Positions 1 through 6,937 of a DNA stretch of 16,019 nt are shown one piece after another. Position 1 is the stretch's first letter. Every line of letters begins with the position of its first letter. The notes beneath the pieces are model-generated. The model worked only from the letters and a program-made list of their open reading frames with translations, was not told the DNA's origin and made no database searches. A program made the translations under genes and the position numbers. The stretch is from contig NZ_DJDT01000191.1 of NCBI RefSeq assembly GCF_002432345.1, forward strand, positions 1-16,019, written 5' to 3'. The DNA comes from Pedobacter sp. UBA5917 (GTDB lineage: Bacteria > Bacteroidota > Bacteroidia > Sphingobacteriales > Sphingobacteriaceae).

Positions 1-55
1 GCGGCATAGGAGCGGAAAAAAATGTACCTGTGTCTGCCACATAATTATTTATAAT

Positions 56-130
56 CGAGCTCCCAGAGCTGCGGATTTGTAATCCGCTATATCGGATTCT
101 TTACAAGTAGCTATTTGTAATCTACCACGA
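56..130. repeat. REP-like hairpin cluster upstream of the ATP-grasp gene
   Basis: A perfect 7-bp stem with a 3-base loop lies at 71-87 (GCGGATT, TGT, AATCCGC). Two imperfect copies of the same GGATT...AATCC idea follow at about 91-107 and 112-125. A related, one-mismatch copy occurs at 1211-1227. Short palindromes of this type, repeated in spacers, resemble REP elements mobilised by Y1-family (RAYT) transposases; that link is inference, as no transposase is in the window. Confidence 0.5.
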
Positions 131-150
131 TAAAACTTAGTTTTAACGCC

Positions 151-1023
151 ATGAAGATTGCATTGATTACCTACCTTGACAAAGGTGCATATGATACTAC
201 TACAGTTGAAAGTGAAGACGACAAACTCCTGCTTTTTTTAAAAGAAAAAGGCCTGAACATTGAACAGGTGATCTGGAATGATGAGAACATCAATTGGGGA
301 GATTATGCGCTTGCGATTTTAAAATCACCATGGGATTATTTCGACCTGATTAAAGATTTTTACCAATGGCTTGGTCTTTTAGAAGAAAAGAAGATAAAAT
401 TGCTTAATCCCACTGATACAGTGAAGTGGAATTCGAATAAAAAATACCTTCAGGAAATTGAAGCCGCAGGTTTAAAGATTATCCCCAGTGCTTTTATCAA
501 TAAACAGGAAGAAGTGCTTCTTACAGATTTCTTCGTAAAGTTTGATACCGATAAGTTAATCGTAAAACCATGCATTAGCGGCGGGGCAAAAAATACATTT
601 AAGGTAACGCGTGAAAATGTTGAAGAAGTAAACCAAAAATTAAATCAACTCATTCAGGAGGAAGATTTTATTATCCAACCTTTTTTACCTGAAATATTGG
701 AAAGTGGCGAGTGGTCTTTCATTTTCTTTAACGGAGTATATAGTCATTCCTTGATCAAACAGGCAAAAGCTGGCGATTTTAGGGTTCAACCGGCACACGG
801 TGGAACGGTTCATCCACAAAAACCAGGTAAAGAATTGATTGCAATAGCACAGCAATATGTTGATTTATTTGCAAAAAACTGTCTGTACGCGAGGGTTGAT
901 GGAACTTTTGTAAACGACGAGTTTTTACTAATGGAACTGGAACTTATAGAACCTTTTCTGTTCCTGAATACCGAGCCTCAAATTTATGATAGGTATTACA
1001 AGGCGTTAAAGGAGTTGATGTGA
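151..1023 (+). CDS. ATP-grasp domain protein, DcsG/RimK-like carboxylate-amine ligase
   Basis: This 290-residue soluble protein has the layout of a single-chain ATP-grasp ligase, which joins an acyl-phosphate to an amine or thiol using ATP. The N-terminal pre-ATP domain carries KSPWDY at 58-63, a motif of the group containing the D-cycloserine ligase DcsG. The nucleotide-binding part shows VKPCISGGAKNTF (138-150) and a GEWSFIFF strand (about 187-194). QPAHGG (213-218) follows, and the Mg-binding strand MELELIEP (261-268) supplies Glu262, Glu264 and Glu267. No signal peptide or membrane segment is present. The start at 151 is the only ATG that keeps the first beta strand (MKIALITY). The gene stands alone between repeats, so context gives no clue to its substrate. 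The fold is confident; the reaction is unknown, and a peptide or small-molecule ligase is equally possible. Confidence 0.8.
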   Translation: MKIALITYLDKGAYDTTTVESEDDKLLLFLKEKGLNIEQVIWNDENINWGDYALAILKSPWDYFDLIKDFYQWLGLLEEKKIKLLNPTDTVKWNSNKKYLQEIEAAGLKIIPSAFINKQEEVLLTDFFVKFDTDKLIVKPCISGGAKNTFKVTRENVEEVNQKLNQLIQEEDFIIQPFLPEILESGEWSFIFFNGVYSHSLIKQAKAGDFRVQPAHGGTVHPQKPGKELIAIAQQYVDLFAKNCLYARVDGTFVNDEFLLMELELIEPFLFLNTEPQIYDRYYKALKELM

Positions 1024-1058
1024 GAGAAAGCCATCAAAATGAAGATTATTCCACTGCC

Positions 1059-1184
1059 CGTCACCCTGAACTTGTTTTATTAGCTATTTCTGTTGTTCTT
1101 AATTGTCTAATAGCTGCTTCGCGGTCAGGGTCTTTCCTGCAAGATTAGATCTCTCCATTTCACTGCGTTCCAGTCGAGATGACG
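1059..1184. repeat. Degenerate dispersed repeat with an internal insertion
   Basis: The element runs from CGTCACCC to ATGACG, with inverted ends CGTCA (1059-1063) and TGACG (1180-1184). ACCCTGAA (1063-1070) is complementary to TTCAGGGT-like sequence ending at 1131, but the two arms are separated by about 48 extra bases (1078-1124). Those extra bases carry their own inverted repeat, AGCTATT (1082-1088) and AATAGCT (1109-1115). The right part, with its CACTGCGTTCCAGTCGAGAT text, resembles spacer repeats I recall from Pedobacter-type genomes. No coding potential was seen. Confidence 0.5.
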
Positions 1185-1204
1185 CCGGTTTTATATAAGT
1201 CTTA

Positions 1205-1231
1205 GCATATCGGAATTGCAAATCCCGACCA
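1205..1231. repeat. REP-like hairpin downstream of the ATP-grasp gene
   Basis: CGGAATT (1211-1217), a 3-base loop GCA and AATCCCG (1221-1227) form a 7-bp stem with one mismatch. It has the same architecture and core letters as the hairpin at 71-87, so the pair brackets the ATP-grasp gene and the broken repeat. It may also lie in the 3' untranslated region of the CAP-domain gene, whose stop is at 1251. Confidence 0.45.
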
Positions 1232-1250
1232 ACCTGGATGACGAAGTATG

Positions 1251-1775
1251 TTATTTAGCAGCAAAAACCTGTACCCAATAATTATCTGTTTTAGCTGCAC
1301 CCATTTCTTTAAAAGAAGCGTTCATAATGTTTTTACAATGGCTCTCACTTACAATCCACTCATTAAAAACCTGTGTTTCGCTAGTTTGCCCTGAAGCCAG
1401 GTTCTCACCCACTGTAGTCCAGGTATAGCCAGTTGCAGTAACGCGATCACCGACTGTTTCGCCATTAGCCGAAGTATGCACTAAACTTTTTATCGAAGCG
1501 ATATACTTACCCTGATAAATTGCCGCAGCACCTAAATTTACATTCCACGTAAGGGCGCCAACTGGCGGCATGGTAACCGTGCCGCACTTACATCCGGCCA
1601 AGCGGGTATCGTTAATCAATTTTAGCAGCACATCGTTGTTGATATTGGTCGCTGTAGAAATCTCTATTTTAAACGTTTTGGCATTTGTTTCCGGTGTATT
1701 GGAATCGGACCCTTTTTTACAGGATAAGGCACAGCAAAGCGCCATGCACATTATTGGAAATAAGATAGACTTCAT
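1251..1775 (-). CDS. CAP (SCP/PR1-like) domain lipoprotein
   Basis: This 174-residue protein begins with a short hydrophobic signal and a lipobox-like ALS-Cys19 followed by Lys-Lys, so it is probably an outer-membrane or periplasmic lipoprotein. Residues about 46-172 form a CAP domain: LLKLINDTRLAG at 50-61, LTWN at 75-78, His100 in SLVHTSANG, GENLASG at 123-129 with Glu124, and the signature EWIVSESHCKNIMN at 139-152 with His146, then FKEMGAA. His100, Glu124 and His146 match the conserved cavity residues of CAP proteins. Bacterial CAP proteins are widespread and of varied or unknown activity, so no enzyme role is assigned. Several cysteines (62, 64, 147) could form disulfides. A weak Bacteroidota-like -7 box (TATCTTTC, minus strand 1799-1792) sits just upstream. 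The clpC terminator separates it from clpC, which indicates independent transcription. Confidence 0.8.
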   Translation of the reverse strand: MKSILFPIMCMALCCALSCKKGSDSNTPETNAKTFKIEISTATNINNDVLLKLINDTRLAGCKCGTVTMPPVGALTWNVNLGAAAIYQGKYIASIKSLVHTSANGETVGDRVTATGYTWTTVGENLASGQTSETQVFNEWIVSESHCKNIMNASFKEMGAAKTDNYWVQVFAAK

Positions 1776-1880
1776 TTTAAGTTTGTTTAATGAAAGATAC
1801 GACGTTTTTACTGAAAAAAATATTTCTATCTATCCTTTTTACAGGCAAAAACAGATCAATATTAGACTTATCCCATCTAC

Positions 1881-1917
1881 CTTAAACAAAAAAACTCCCG
1901 ATTTTCATCGGGAGTTT
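1881..1917 (-). terminator. Rho-independent terminator of clpC
   Basis: A perfect 11-bp stem (1892-1902 with 1907-1917) closes on the four-base loop TTTC. Read on the minus strand, the stem is followed by a run of seven T, then GTTTAAG. It begins only a few bases past the clpC stop and insulates clpC from the CAP-domain gene. Confidence 0.85.
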
Positions 1918-1923
1918 CTGATT

Positions 1924-4473
1924 TTATTTAGAAGAATCTTCTTCCTGTTTTGGCTCTTCTTTTTTCTTTTCGCCTTTTTTATGTGCGATCAGAATCTGCT
2001 CAGTAGCTTTATCATAATCGATTTCAAGTACATCCCCGTCGGTTAATTCACCTTTAAGAATTTCTTCGGCAATCGGATCTTCAAGGTATTTCTGAATCGC
2101 TCTTTTTAGAGGGCGGGCTCCAAAATTACTGTCGAAACCTTTATCTGCGATGTAATCTTTTGCGTTATCCGTTAATGCGATATCATAACCCAGGGTATGA
2201 ACGCGACCGAATAAAGCTTTTAACTCGATATCGATAATCCTGAAGATTTCTTCTTTACCCAGGCTATTGAATACGACTACATCATCAACACGGTTTAAGA
2301 ACTCAGGGGCAAAAGCACGTTTTAAAGCACTTTCGATTACGCCACGGCTGTGAGAATCGGCCTGATTTGTTTTCGCTGAGGTAGAGAATCCAACACCCTG
2401 ACCAAAATCTTTTAGCTGACGTGCACCTATGTTGGAAGTCATAATGATGATCGTATTTCTAAAATCAACTTTACGGCCTAAACTATCAGTTAACTGTCCT
2501 TCATCCAAAACCTGTAATAAGATGTTGAATACATCCGGATGGGCTTTCTCAATTTCATCCAATAAGATTACAGCATAAGGTTTTCTTCTAACTTTTTCAG
2601 TTAACTGTCCACCTTCTTCGTAACCCACATATCCCGGAGGCGCACCCACTAAACGTGATACCGCAAATTTCTCCATGTACTCACTCATGTCGATCTGGAT
2701 CAACGAATCGTCGCTATCGAACATGAAACGGGCCAGTTCTTTTGCCAATTCGGTTTTACCTACCCCGGTTGGACCCAGGAAAATAAATGAACCGATCGGT
2801 TTTTTTGGATCTTTTAATCCAGCTCTTGTACGTTGGATAGCTTTGGTCAATTTCTTGATCGCATCATCCTGACCGATAATTTTTTCGGCCACCTTATCGT
2901 ACATGTTCAACAGTTTTGCACTGTCTGTTTGTCCAACACGTTGAACAGGGATTCCGGTCATCATCGAAACCACCTCAGCTACGTTATCTTCTGATACTTC
3001 GTAACGTTTGGTTTTGGTTTCCGCTTCCCACTCTGCTTTAGCTTTATCTAATTCTTCAATTAAATTTTTCTCTGTATCGCGGAGTTTTGCGGCTTCTTCG
3101 TATTTCTGACTGCGTACAACCTTGTTTTTCTCCAACTTGATATCTTCGATTTTAGCCTCGATATCGATAATGTTCTGAGGAACATGAATGTTGGTTAAGT
3201 GAACACGCGAACCGGCTTCATCTAAAGCATCAATGGCTTTATCAGGTAAGAAACGGTCAGAAATATAACGCGATGTTAAAGTAACACAGGCTTCAATAGC
3301 TTCCTGGGTATAAGTTACACCGTGGTGTTCCTCATATTTATCTTTAATACGGCTTAAAATTTCGATGGTTTCATCCGGTGTAGCAGGCTCAACCATTACT
3401 TTTTGGAAACGACGGTCTAAAGCGCCATCTTTTTCAATGTACTGACGGTATTCGTCTAAAGTTGTAGCACCGATACATTGTATTTCGCCCCTTGCCAAAG
3501 CAGGTTTGAACATATTAGATGCATCTAACGATCCTGATGCACCACCTGCACCAACAATGGTGTGGATCTCATCAATAAATAAAATTACATCGGTCGATTT
3601 TTCAAGCTCGTTCATCACGGCCTTCATACGTTCTTCGAACTGGCCACGGTATTTTGTACCGGCCACCAACGATGCAAGATCTAACGTAACCACACGTTTG
3701 CCAAAAAGCACACGCGAAACTTTACGCTGTACAATGCGAAGGGCCAAGCCCTCGGCAATTGCCGATTTACCAACACCTGGCTCACCGATCAAAATCGGAT
3801 TGTTCTTTTTCCTGCGGGATAAAATCTGCGATACACGCTCGATTTCTTTCTCGCGGCCTACGATTGGGTCTAAACGGCCCTCTTCTGCGGCTTTGGTTAA
3901 ATCGCGACCGAAATTATCAAGAACCGGGGTTTTAGATTTAATATCTGAAACCTTCTTCGGTGTACTAAAGCTTTCTTCTTCACGATAATCGTCATCACCG
4001 CCAGTTGAAGCGCTGTTTGAGATATCGTCTCTAAAACCATTTTTATTCACTTCAACCTCCTGTTTAAAAACATCATAAGTAACGCCATACTGTAAAAGGA
4101 TCTGCGAGGCGATGTTGTCATCATCTCTCAAAACCGATAACAGCAAATGTTCGGTGCCAATTAAATCGCTTTTAAATATTTTAGCTTCTAAATAAGTGAT
4201 TTTTAAAACTTTTTCTGCCTGTTTTGTTAATGGAATATTGCCTAAGTTTACTGTAACACTCGAAGTACCGCGAACGGCATCTTCAATTGAGCGGCGCAAT
4301 TTACCGGTATCAACCCCTAACGATCGTAAAATTTTTATAGCCATACCATCGCCTTCGCGGATGAGGCCCAATAATAAATGCTCGGTTCCGATGTAATCGT
4401 GCCCTAAGCGGAGCGCTTCCTCCCTACTAAAAGAGATTACATCTTTAACCTGTGGTGAAAATTTTGCTTCCAT
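1924..4473 (-). CDS. clpC: ClpC, AAA+ unfoldase of the ClpCP protease
   Basis: This 849-residue Hsp100 protein unfolds substrates and feeds them to ClpP. Two Clp-N repeats span about 1-140. The first AAA+ module has Walker A GEPGVGKS (230-237), Walker B VILFIDE (296-302) and pore loop KYRG (274-277). A UVR-containing middle region lies at about 440-480. The second module has Walker A GPTGVGKT (567-574), Walker B VILLDE (635-640) and pore loop GYVG (614-617). GQGVGF at 691-696 is the VGF-type ClpP-docking loop, which separates ClpC from ClpB. The C-terminal tail is rich in Lys and Glu. Length and order are normal for the family and both ATPase sites look intact. An AAAGG-type ribosome site (4480-4484, minus strand) supports the start at 4473. 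No mcsA/mcsB/ctsR-type neighbours are present, so control differs from the Firmicute clpC operon. Confidence 0.97.
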   Translation of the reverse strand: MEAKFSPQVKDVISFSREEALRLGHDYIGTEHLLLGLIREGDGMAIKILRSLGVDTGKLRRSIEDAVRGTSSVTVNLGNIPLTKQAEKVLKITYLEAKIFKSDLIGTEHLLLSVLRDDDNIASQILLQYGVTYDVFKQEVEVNKNGFRDDISNSASTGGDDDYREEESFSTPKKVSDIKSKTPVLDNFGRDLTKAAEEGRLDPIVGREKEIERVSQILSRRKKNNPILIGEPGVGKSAIAEGLALRIVQRKVSRVLFGKRVVTLDLASLVAGTKYRGQFEERMKAVMNELEKSTDVILFIDEIHTIVGAGGASGSLDASNMFKPALARGEIQCIGATTLDEYRQYIEKDGALDRRFQKVMVEPATPDETIEILSRIKDKYEEHHGVTYTQEAIEACVTLTSRYISDRFLPDKAIDALDEAGSRVHLTNIHVPQNIIDIEAKIEDIKLEKNKVVRSQKYEEAAKLRDTEKNLIEELDKAKAEWEAETKTKRYEVSEDNVAEVVSMMTGIPVQRVGQTDSAKLLNMYDKVAEKIIGQDDAIKKLTKAIQRTRAGLKDPKKPIGSFIFLGPTGVGKTELAKELARFMFDSDDSLIQIDMSEYMEKFAVSRLVGAPPGYVGYEEGGQLTEKVRRKPYAVILLDEIEKAHPDVFNILLQVLDEGQLTDSLGRKVDFRNTIIIMTSNIGARQLKDFGQGVGFSTSAKTNQADSHSRGVIESALKRAFAPEFLNRVDDVVVFNSLGKEEIFRIIDIELKALFGRVHTLGYDIALTDNAKDYIADKGFDSNFGARPLKRAIQKYLEDPIAEEILKGELTDGDVLEIDYDKATEQILIAHKKGEKKKEEPKQEEDSSK

Positions 4474-5101
4474 AATACCTTTCTTAACAGCTACGTCCCT
4501 AAACTATAAAATAAATTATAAAAAGCGACTGTACCATTTTGTTTATTTTATCAACAATTGCGCCATATAGGTGGATAAAAGGCAGTATTCATATCCACCA
4601 TCCTAAAAAATTCGGTTTGAATATCGTTCCTATAAATATATATCTATCTACGTAATAACTGTTTTATAGGTTTTAAAAGGGAATTTTATTGATTGCCGCC
4701 TTTTAAAATATCATTTTGTCGGTTTATTGTAAGGATTTCTTCGATTCGAATAACTGACAATTTGTTGCTTTTTACTTAGGCAATTTACAAGTTTTGACAG
4801 AAAAACAAAAAGAACGTGACATCATTTAACAATTTAGCCAGACAATTATCAATAACAAACAGATATGTACTGAATGGGACCGTACCATTAATACGAAAAT
4901 AACTGTTAAATGGTTGTTTTTGTTTTAAAGAAGTAGGATTTACACTACTGTTTTTGTTGATCCTGTTAAACTTCCAAATCCATTTTGATTGGATATCACA
5001 CCCTTGGCATCATACTGCAATTGGTTTGAGCAGCAGTACAATAAAAACAATCAACTTATGGAATCCCATAGATTAGGCCATCATCAAATAAAGCTGTTAT
5101 T
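4474..5101. other. Long AT-rich divergent spacer with two hairpins
   Basis: These 628 bases separate clpC (-) from a secreted-protein gene (+). Two inverted repeats stand out: GGTGGATA/TATCCACC (4570-4577 and 4592-4599, 14-base loop) and TTTTAAAAGG/CCTTTTAAAA (4671-4680 and 4699-4708, 18-base loop). A short palindrome TTCGATTCGAA lies at 4740-4750. No convincing reading frame was found; a 70-codon frame at 4989-5201 runs into the next gene out of frame. Both promoters must lie here, and part may be a clpC leader or a small RNA. I could not identify a known riboswitch. Confidence 0.5.
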
Positions 5102-5752
5102 ATGTTTAAAAAAGGTATACTCCTCTTATTATTTTTTACAACCAGCGTTACGCAAGCCCAGGAAAAATTTGATTTCAAGAATGATCCAAAAGTCAAACTG
5201 AGCAATGAAAGGCTCATGAAGTTTCTACCGAAAAAAATATTTGATAAACCCGAATTTCAATTACGTTTATGGTTTGCCATAAAACCTTTCGATGGCATTC
5301 ATGATAATTCGGGATTATTATTAATAAGCTATAAAAACAAAAAATGGCAGGCGAATAAAATTTCTTTTAATGATATTACAAGGAAGTACAAAAAGAAAAG
5401 GGCAATTACAAGCATGAGAATAGACATTATGCCACTACAGCCATTCGATATTGAAAACCAATTTAACCAGTTAAAAACGGAGGGTTTGTTTACCTGCCGG
5501 AGTTTAGATGAAACAGAAATAATCAGACTGGCTAAACAGAGGGGCTACGATACCAAAAAAGGATATCCTATCGTGCATGATGGCTTTGGGTTTTCGGTAG
5601 AATTGATTACAGCAAAGGCCAAAAGATCATTTACTGGAAGATACCCAGATTTTTTCTACAATAGTACCGATAAGTTAGTCAATGAATTAGTCCCATTAAT
5701 TAAAATACAGAAAAGATTATTCAATATTGCCGGTGTCGGCCTTGGGCTTTAG
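5102..5752 (+). CDS. Secreted protein of unknown function
   Basis: I do not recognise this 216-residue protein. It opens with a clear Sec signal peptide: MFKK, a hydrophobic core GILLLLFFTTSV, then TQA-Q with likely cleavage after Ala19. The mature part is a basic, mixed alpha/beta chain with no lipobox, no further membrane span and one cysteine (in FTCRS). It has aromatic-rich strands such as QLRLWFAIKPFDG and a repeated IDIMPLQPFDIENQF-type pattern. The likely location is the periplasm or cell surface. The start at 5102 is chosen because it begins the signal peptide. It converges on the BLUF gene with only 17 bases between stops and has a long spacer upstream, so it is probably a single-gene transcript. 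No function is assigned. Confidence 0.75.
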   Translation: MFKKGILLLLFFTTSVTQAQEKFDFKNDPKVKLSNERLMKFLPKKIFDKPEFQLRLWFAIKPFDGIHDNSGLLLISYKNKKWQANKISFNDITRKYKKKRAITSMRIDIMPLQPFDIENQFNQLKTEGLFTCRSLDETEIIRLAKQRGYDTKKGYPIVHDGFGFSVELITAKAKRSFTGRYPDFFYNSTDKLVNELVPLIKIQKRLFNIAGVGLGL

Positions 5753-5769
5753 GCTTATTTAACTTAAGC

Positions 5770-6240
5770 TTAACTTCCTTCGTTATAGAAACTCCGCAGA
5801 AACTGCAATGGTACATCAGAAGGTGCTGATCTGTTGCAATGCTCGATAATATCATTCAGATTAAAATGTCCGTCTGCAGAACGAAAGGTATCATTATCAG
5901 AATCTTCAAAACCCATACTCCATTCGTTAAAGATGCGTTCATCATATTTCCCGATCTGCAATAAGGTTATTGCCCAGTGACGGGTATCGCTGGTTATTTT
6001 TTTATAAAGTTTGCGTACAATCCGCTCCTCCCCTTCGAGCAATTGCATAAACCTCCCTTTGCTTTTGGTGATTTTTTGTCCCTTTACATATAATAATATG
6101 CCTGTAATATCATTTTGTTTATTAAAATCCCTACTTTGATCGAGTAAGGTCTTTAACATGCCCGCATCACAAGGATTACTTTCTATACTATTGTAAATCA
6201 GGTAAAAAACAGGTTCTATATTTTTATCTACCGGTTGCAT
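5770..6240 (-). CDS. BLUF-domain blue-light photoreceptor
   Basis: BLUF domains bind FAD and sense blue light by rearranging hydrogen bonds around the flavin. This 156-residue protein is a stand-alone BLUF with a short C-terminal helix. The photocycle residues are present: Tyr16 in LIYNS, Asn40 in SRDFN, Gln66 in FMQLLEG, and Trp107 and Met109 in NEWSMGF. The usual DITGILLY strand is at 44-51. Compared with canonical BLUF sequences, the loop between that strand and the Gln strand is longer by several basic residues (about 54-62, GQKITKSKG). There is no fused EAL, GGDEF or cyclase domain, so output must go through a partner protein. It is cytosolic and probably monocistronic. Family assignment is confident; the signalling partner is unknown and none is evident in the window. 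Confidence 0.9.
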   Translation of the reverse strand: MQPVDKNIEPVFYLIYNSIESNPCDAGMLKTLLDQSRDFNKQNDITGILLYVKGQKITKSKGRFMQLLEGEERIVRKLYKKITSDTRHWAITLLQIGKYDERIFNEWSMGFEDSDNDTFRSADGHFNLNDIIEHCNRSAPSDVPLQFLRSFYNEGS

Positions 6241-6571
6241 AAGACGATTAGCGTTTTAATTTAAAATTGACTGATAAACCATACACCGCTTTAAAAACCC
6301 CACATCCACAACGGATTAACATCAATGCAAAGATTGCACAAAATCTTATAAAATCGGTTAACATTAAACCAACAATTAAGAAAAATTATCTATCCATCGT
6401 CCAAAACAAACGTTTGTGCAGAAATTCTCTAATACAATATAATCTACAAGTTGCTCATTGTCCATTTTCCGTCTCACAATATCCATAATTAAATATATTA
6501 TTCTTAAAAAATCTAAGGAAGTTTTTTTATCGTATATGTTGTTAATTCCCCTTAAAAATCAAGTCAGGCAA
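6241..6571. other. Spacer between divergent BLUF and small exported-protein genes
   Basis: This spacer is AT-rich. It contains a perfect 12-base palindrome, ACAAACGTTTGT, at 6406-6417, which overlaps one arm of a wider inverted repeat: TGCACAAA (6335-6342) and TTTGTGCA (6413-6420). These could be regulator sites for either divergent gene. A 73-codon frame at 6267-6488 has no protein-like features and is not called. AAGGAAG at 6515-6521 is a possible ribosome site for an ATG at 6536. Confidence 0.4.
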
Positions 6572-6895
6572 ATGGCATCCCTTTATCAAAGGCTTCTAAT
6601 TGTACTCATTCTCCTCATCGCTTTTGCGGGAAGAATAGCAGTATCTGCCGTTGCTTTACCAAAAGTTGCAAAGGAAACTCTAAAAGAAAACAATAGTAAA
6701 TCAGAAAAACCCGAGACTGAAGAAAATGATGAACGGGCGGAAGAAAAAATTAAATTGGAAGATTTTATTTCCAACGGCTTAATAAAAATCCATTTTCTGA
6801 GTATAGCCATCGTAAAAAACAAATTGTTTTCTGGCGATTACCGACTTGTTAAATGCCCCCTTCAAACATTAAAATATCCCCCAAAGCAAGCTTAA
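6572..6895 (+). CDS. Small exported protein, unknown function
   Basis: This is a 107-residue protein if translation starts at 6572, where MASLYQRLL leads straight into a classic signal or anchor segment (LLIVLILLIAFAG) ending near AVSAVALP. An in-frame ATG at 6536 would give 119 residues and sits 14 bases after an AAGGAAG sequence; a TTG at 6458 is less likely. After the hydrophobic segment comes a strongly charged stretch, about KETLKENNSKSEKPETEENDERAEEKIK. A more hydrophobic, basic tail follows with one cysteine. The design suggests an envelope-anchored or periplasmic small protein. It lies 42 bases before the DUF4394 lipoprotein gene on the same strand, so the two may be co-transcribed. 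I do not recognise a family and propose no function. Confidence 0.55.
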   Translation: MASLYQRLLIVLILLIAFAGRIAVSAVALPKVAKETLKENNSKSEKPETEENDERAEEKIKLEDFISNGLIKIHFLSIAIVKNKLFSGDYRLVKCPLQTLKYPPKQA

Positions 6896-6937
6896 ACGCT
6901 TAACCCCAACTTAATTTTCTTAATTAAAATTCACAAC

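Noticed and set aside
1570..2046. 158-codon plus-strand frame across the CAP-gene/clpC boundary
   Set aside because: It is antisense to two well-supported genes and runs through the clpC terminator; the protein has no coherent features.
4989..5201. 70-codon frame upstream of the secreted-protein gene
   Set aside because: It overlaps the signal-peptide start of the 5102 gene in another frame and shows no domain or signal.
5753..5775. Terminator between the convergent secreted-protein and BLUF genes
   Set aside because: Only a 10-base AT-rich palindrome (TTAAGCTTAA) is present, without a loop or T-run, too weak to call.
6267..6488. 73-codon plus-strand frame in the BLUF spacer
   Set aside because: AT-rich spacer translation with no hydrophobic core, signal or periodic pattern; no start context.
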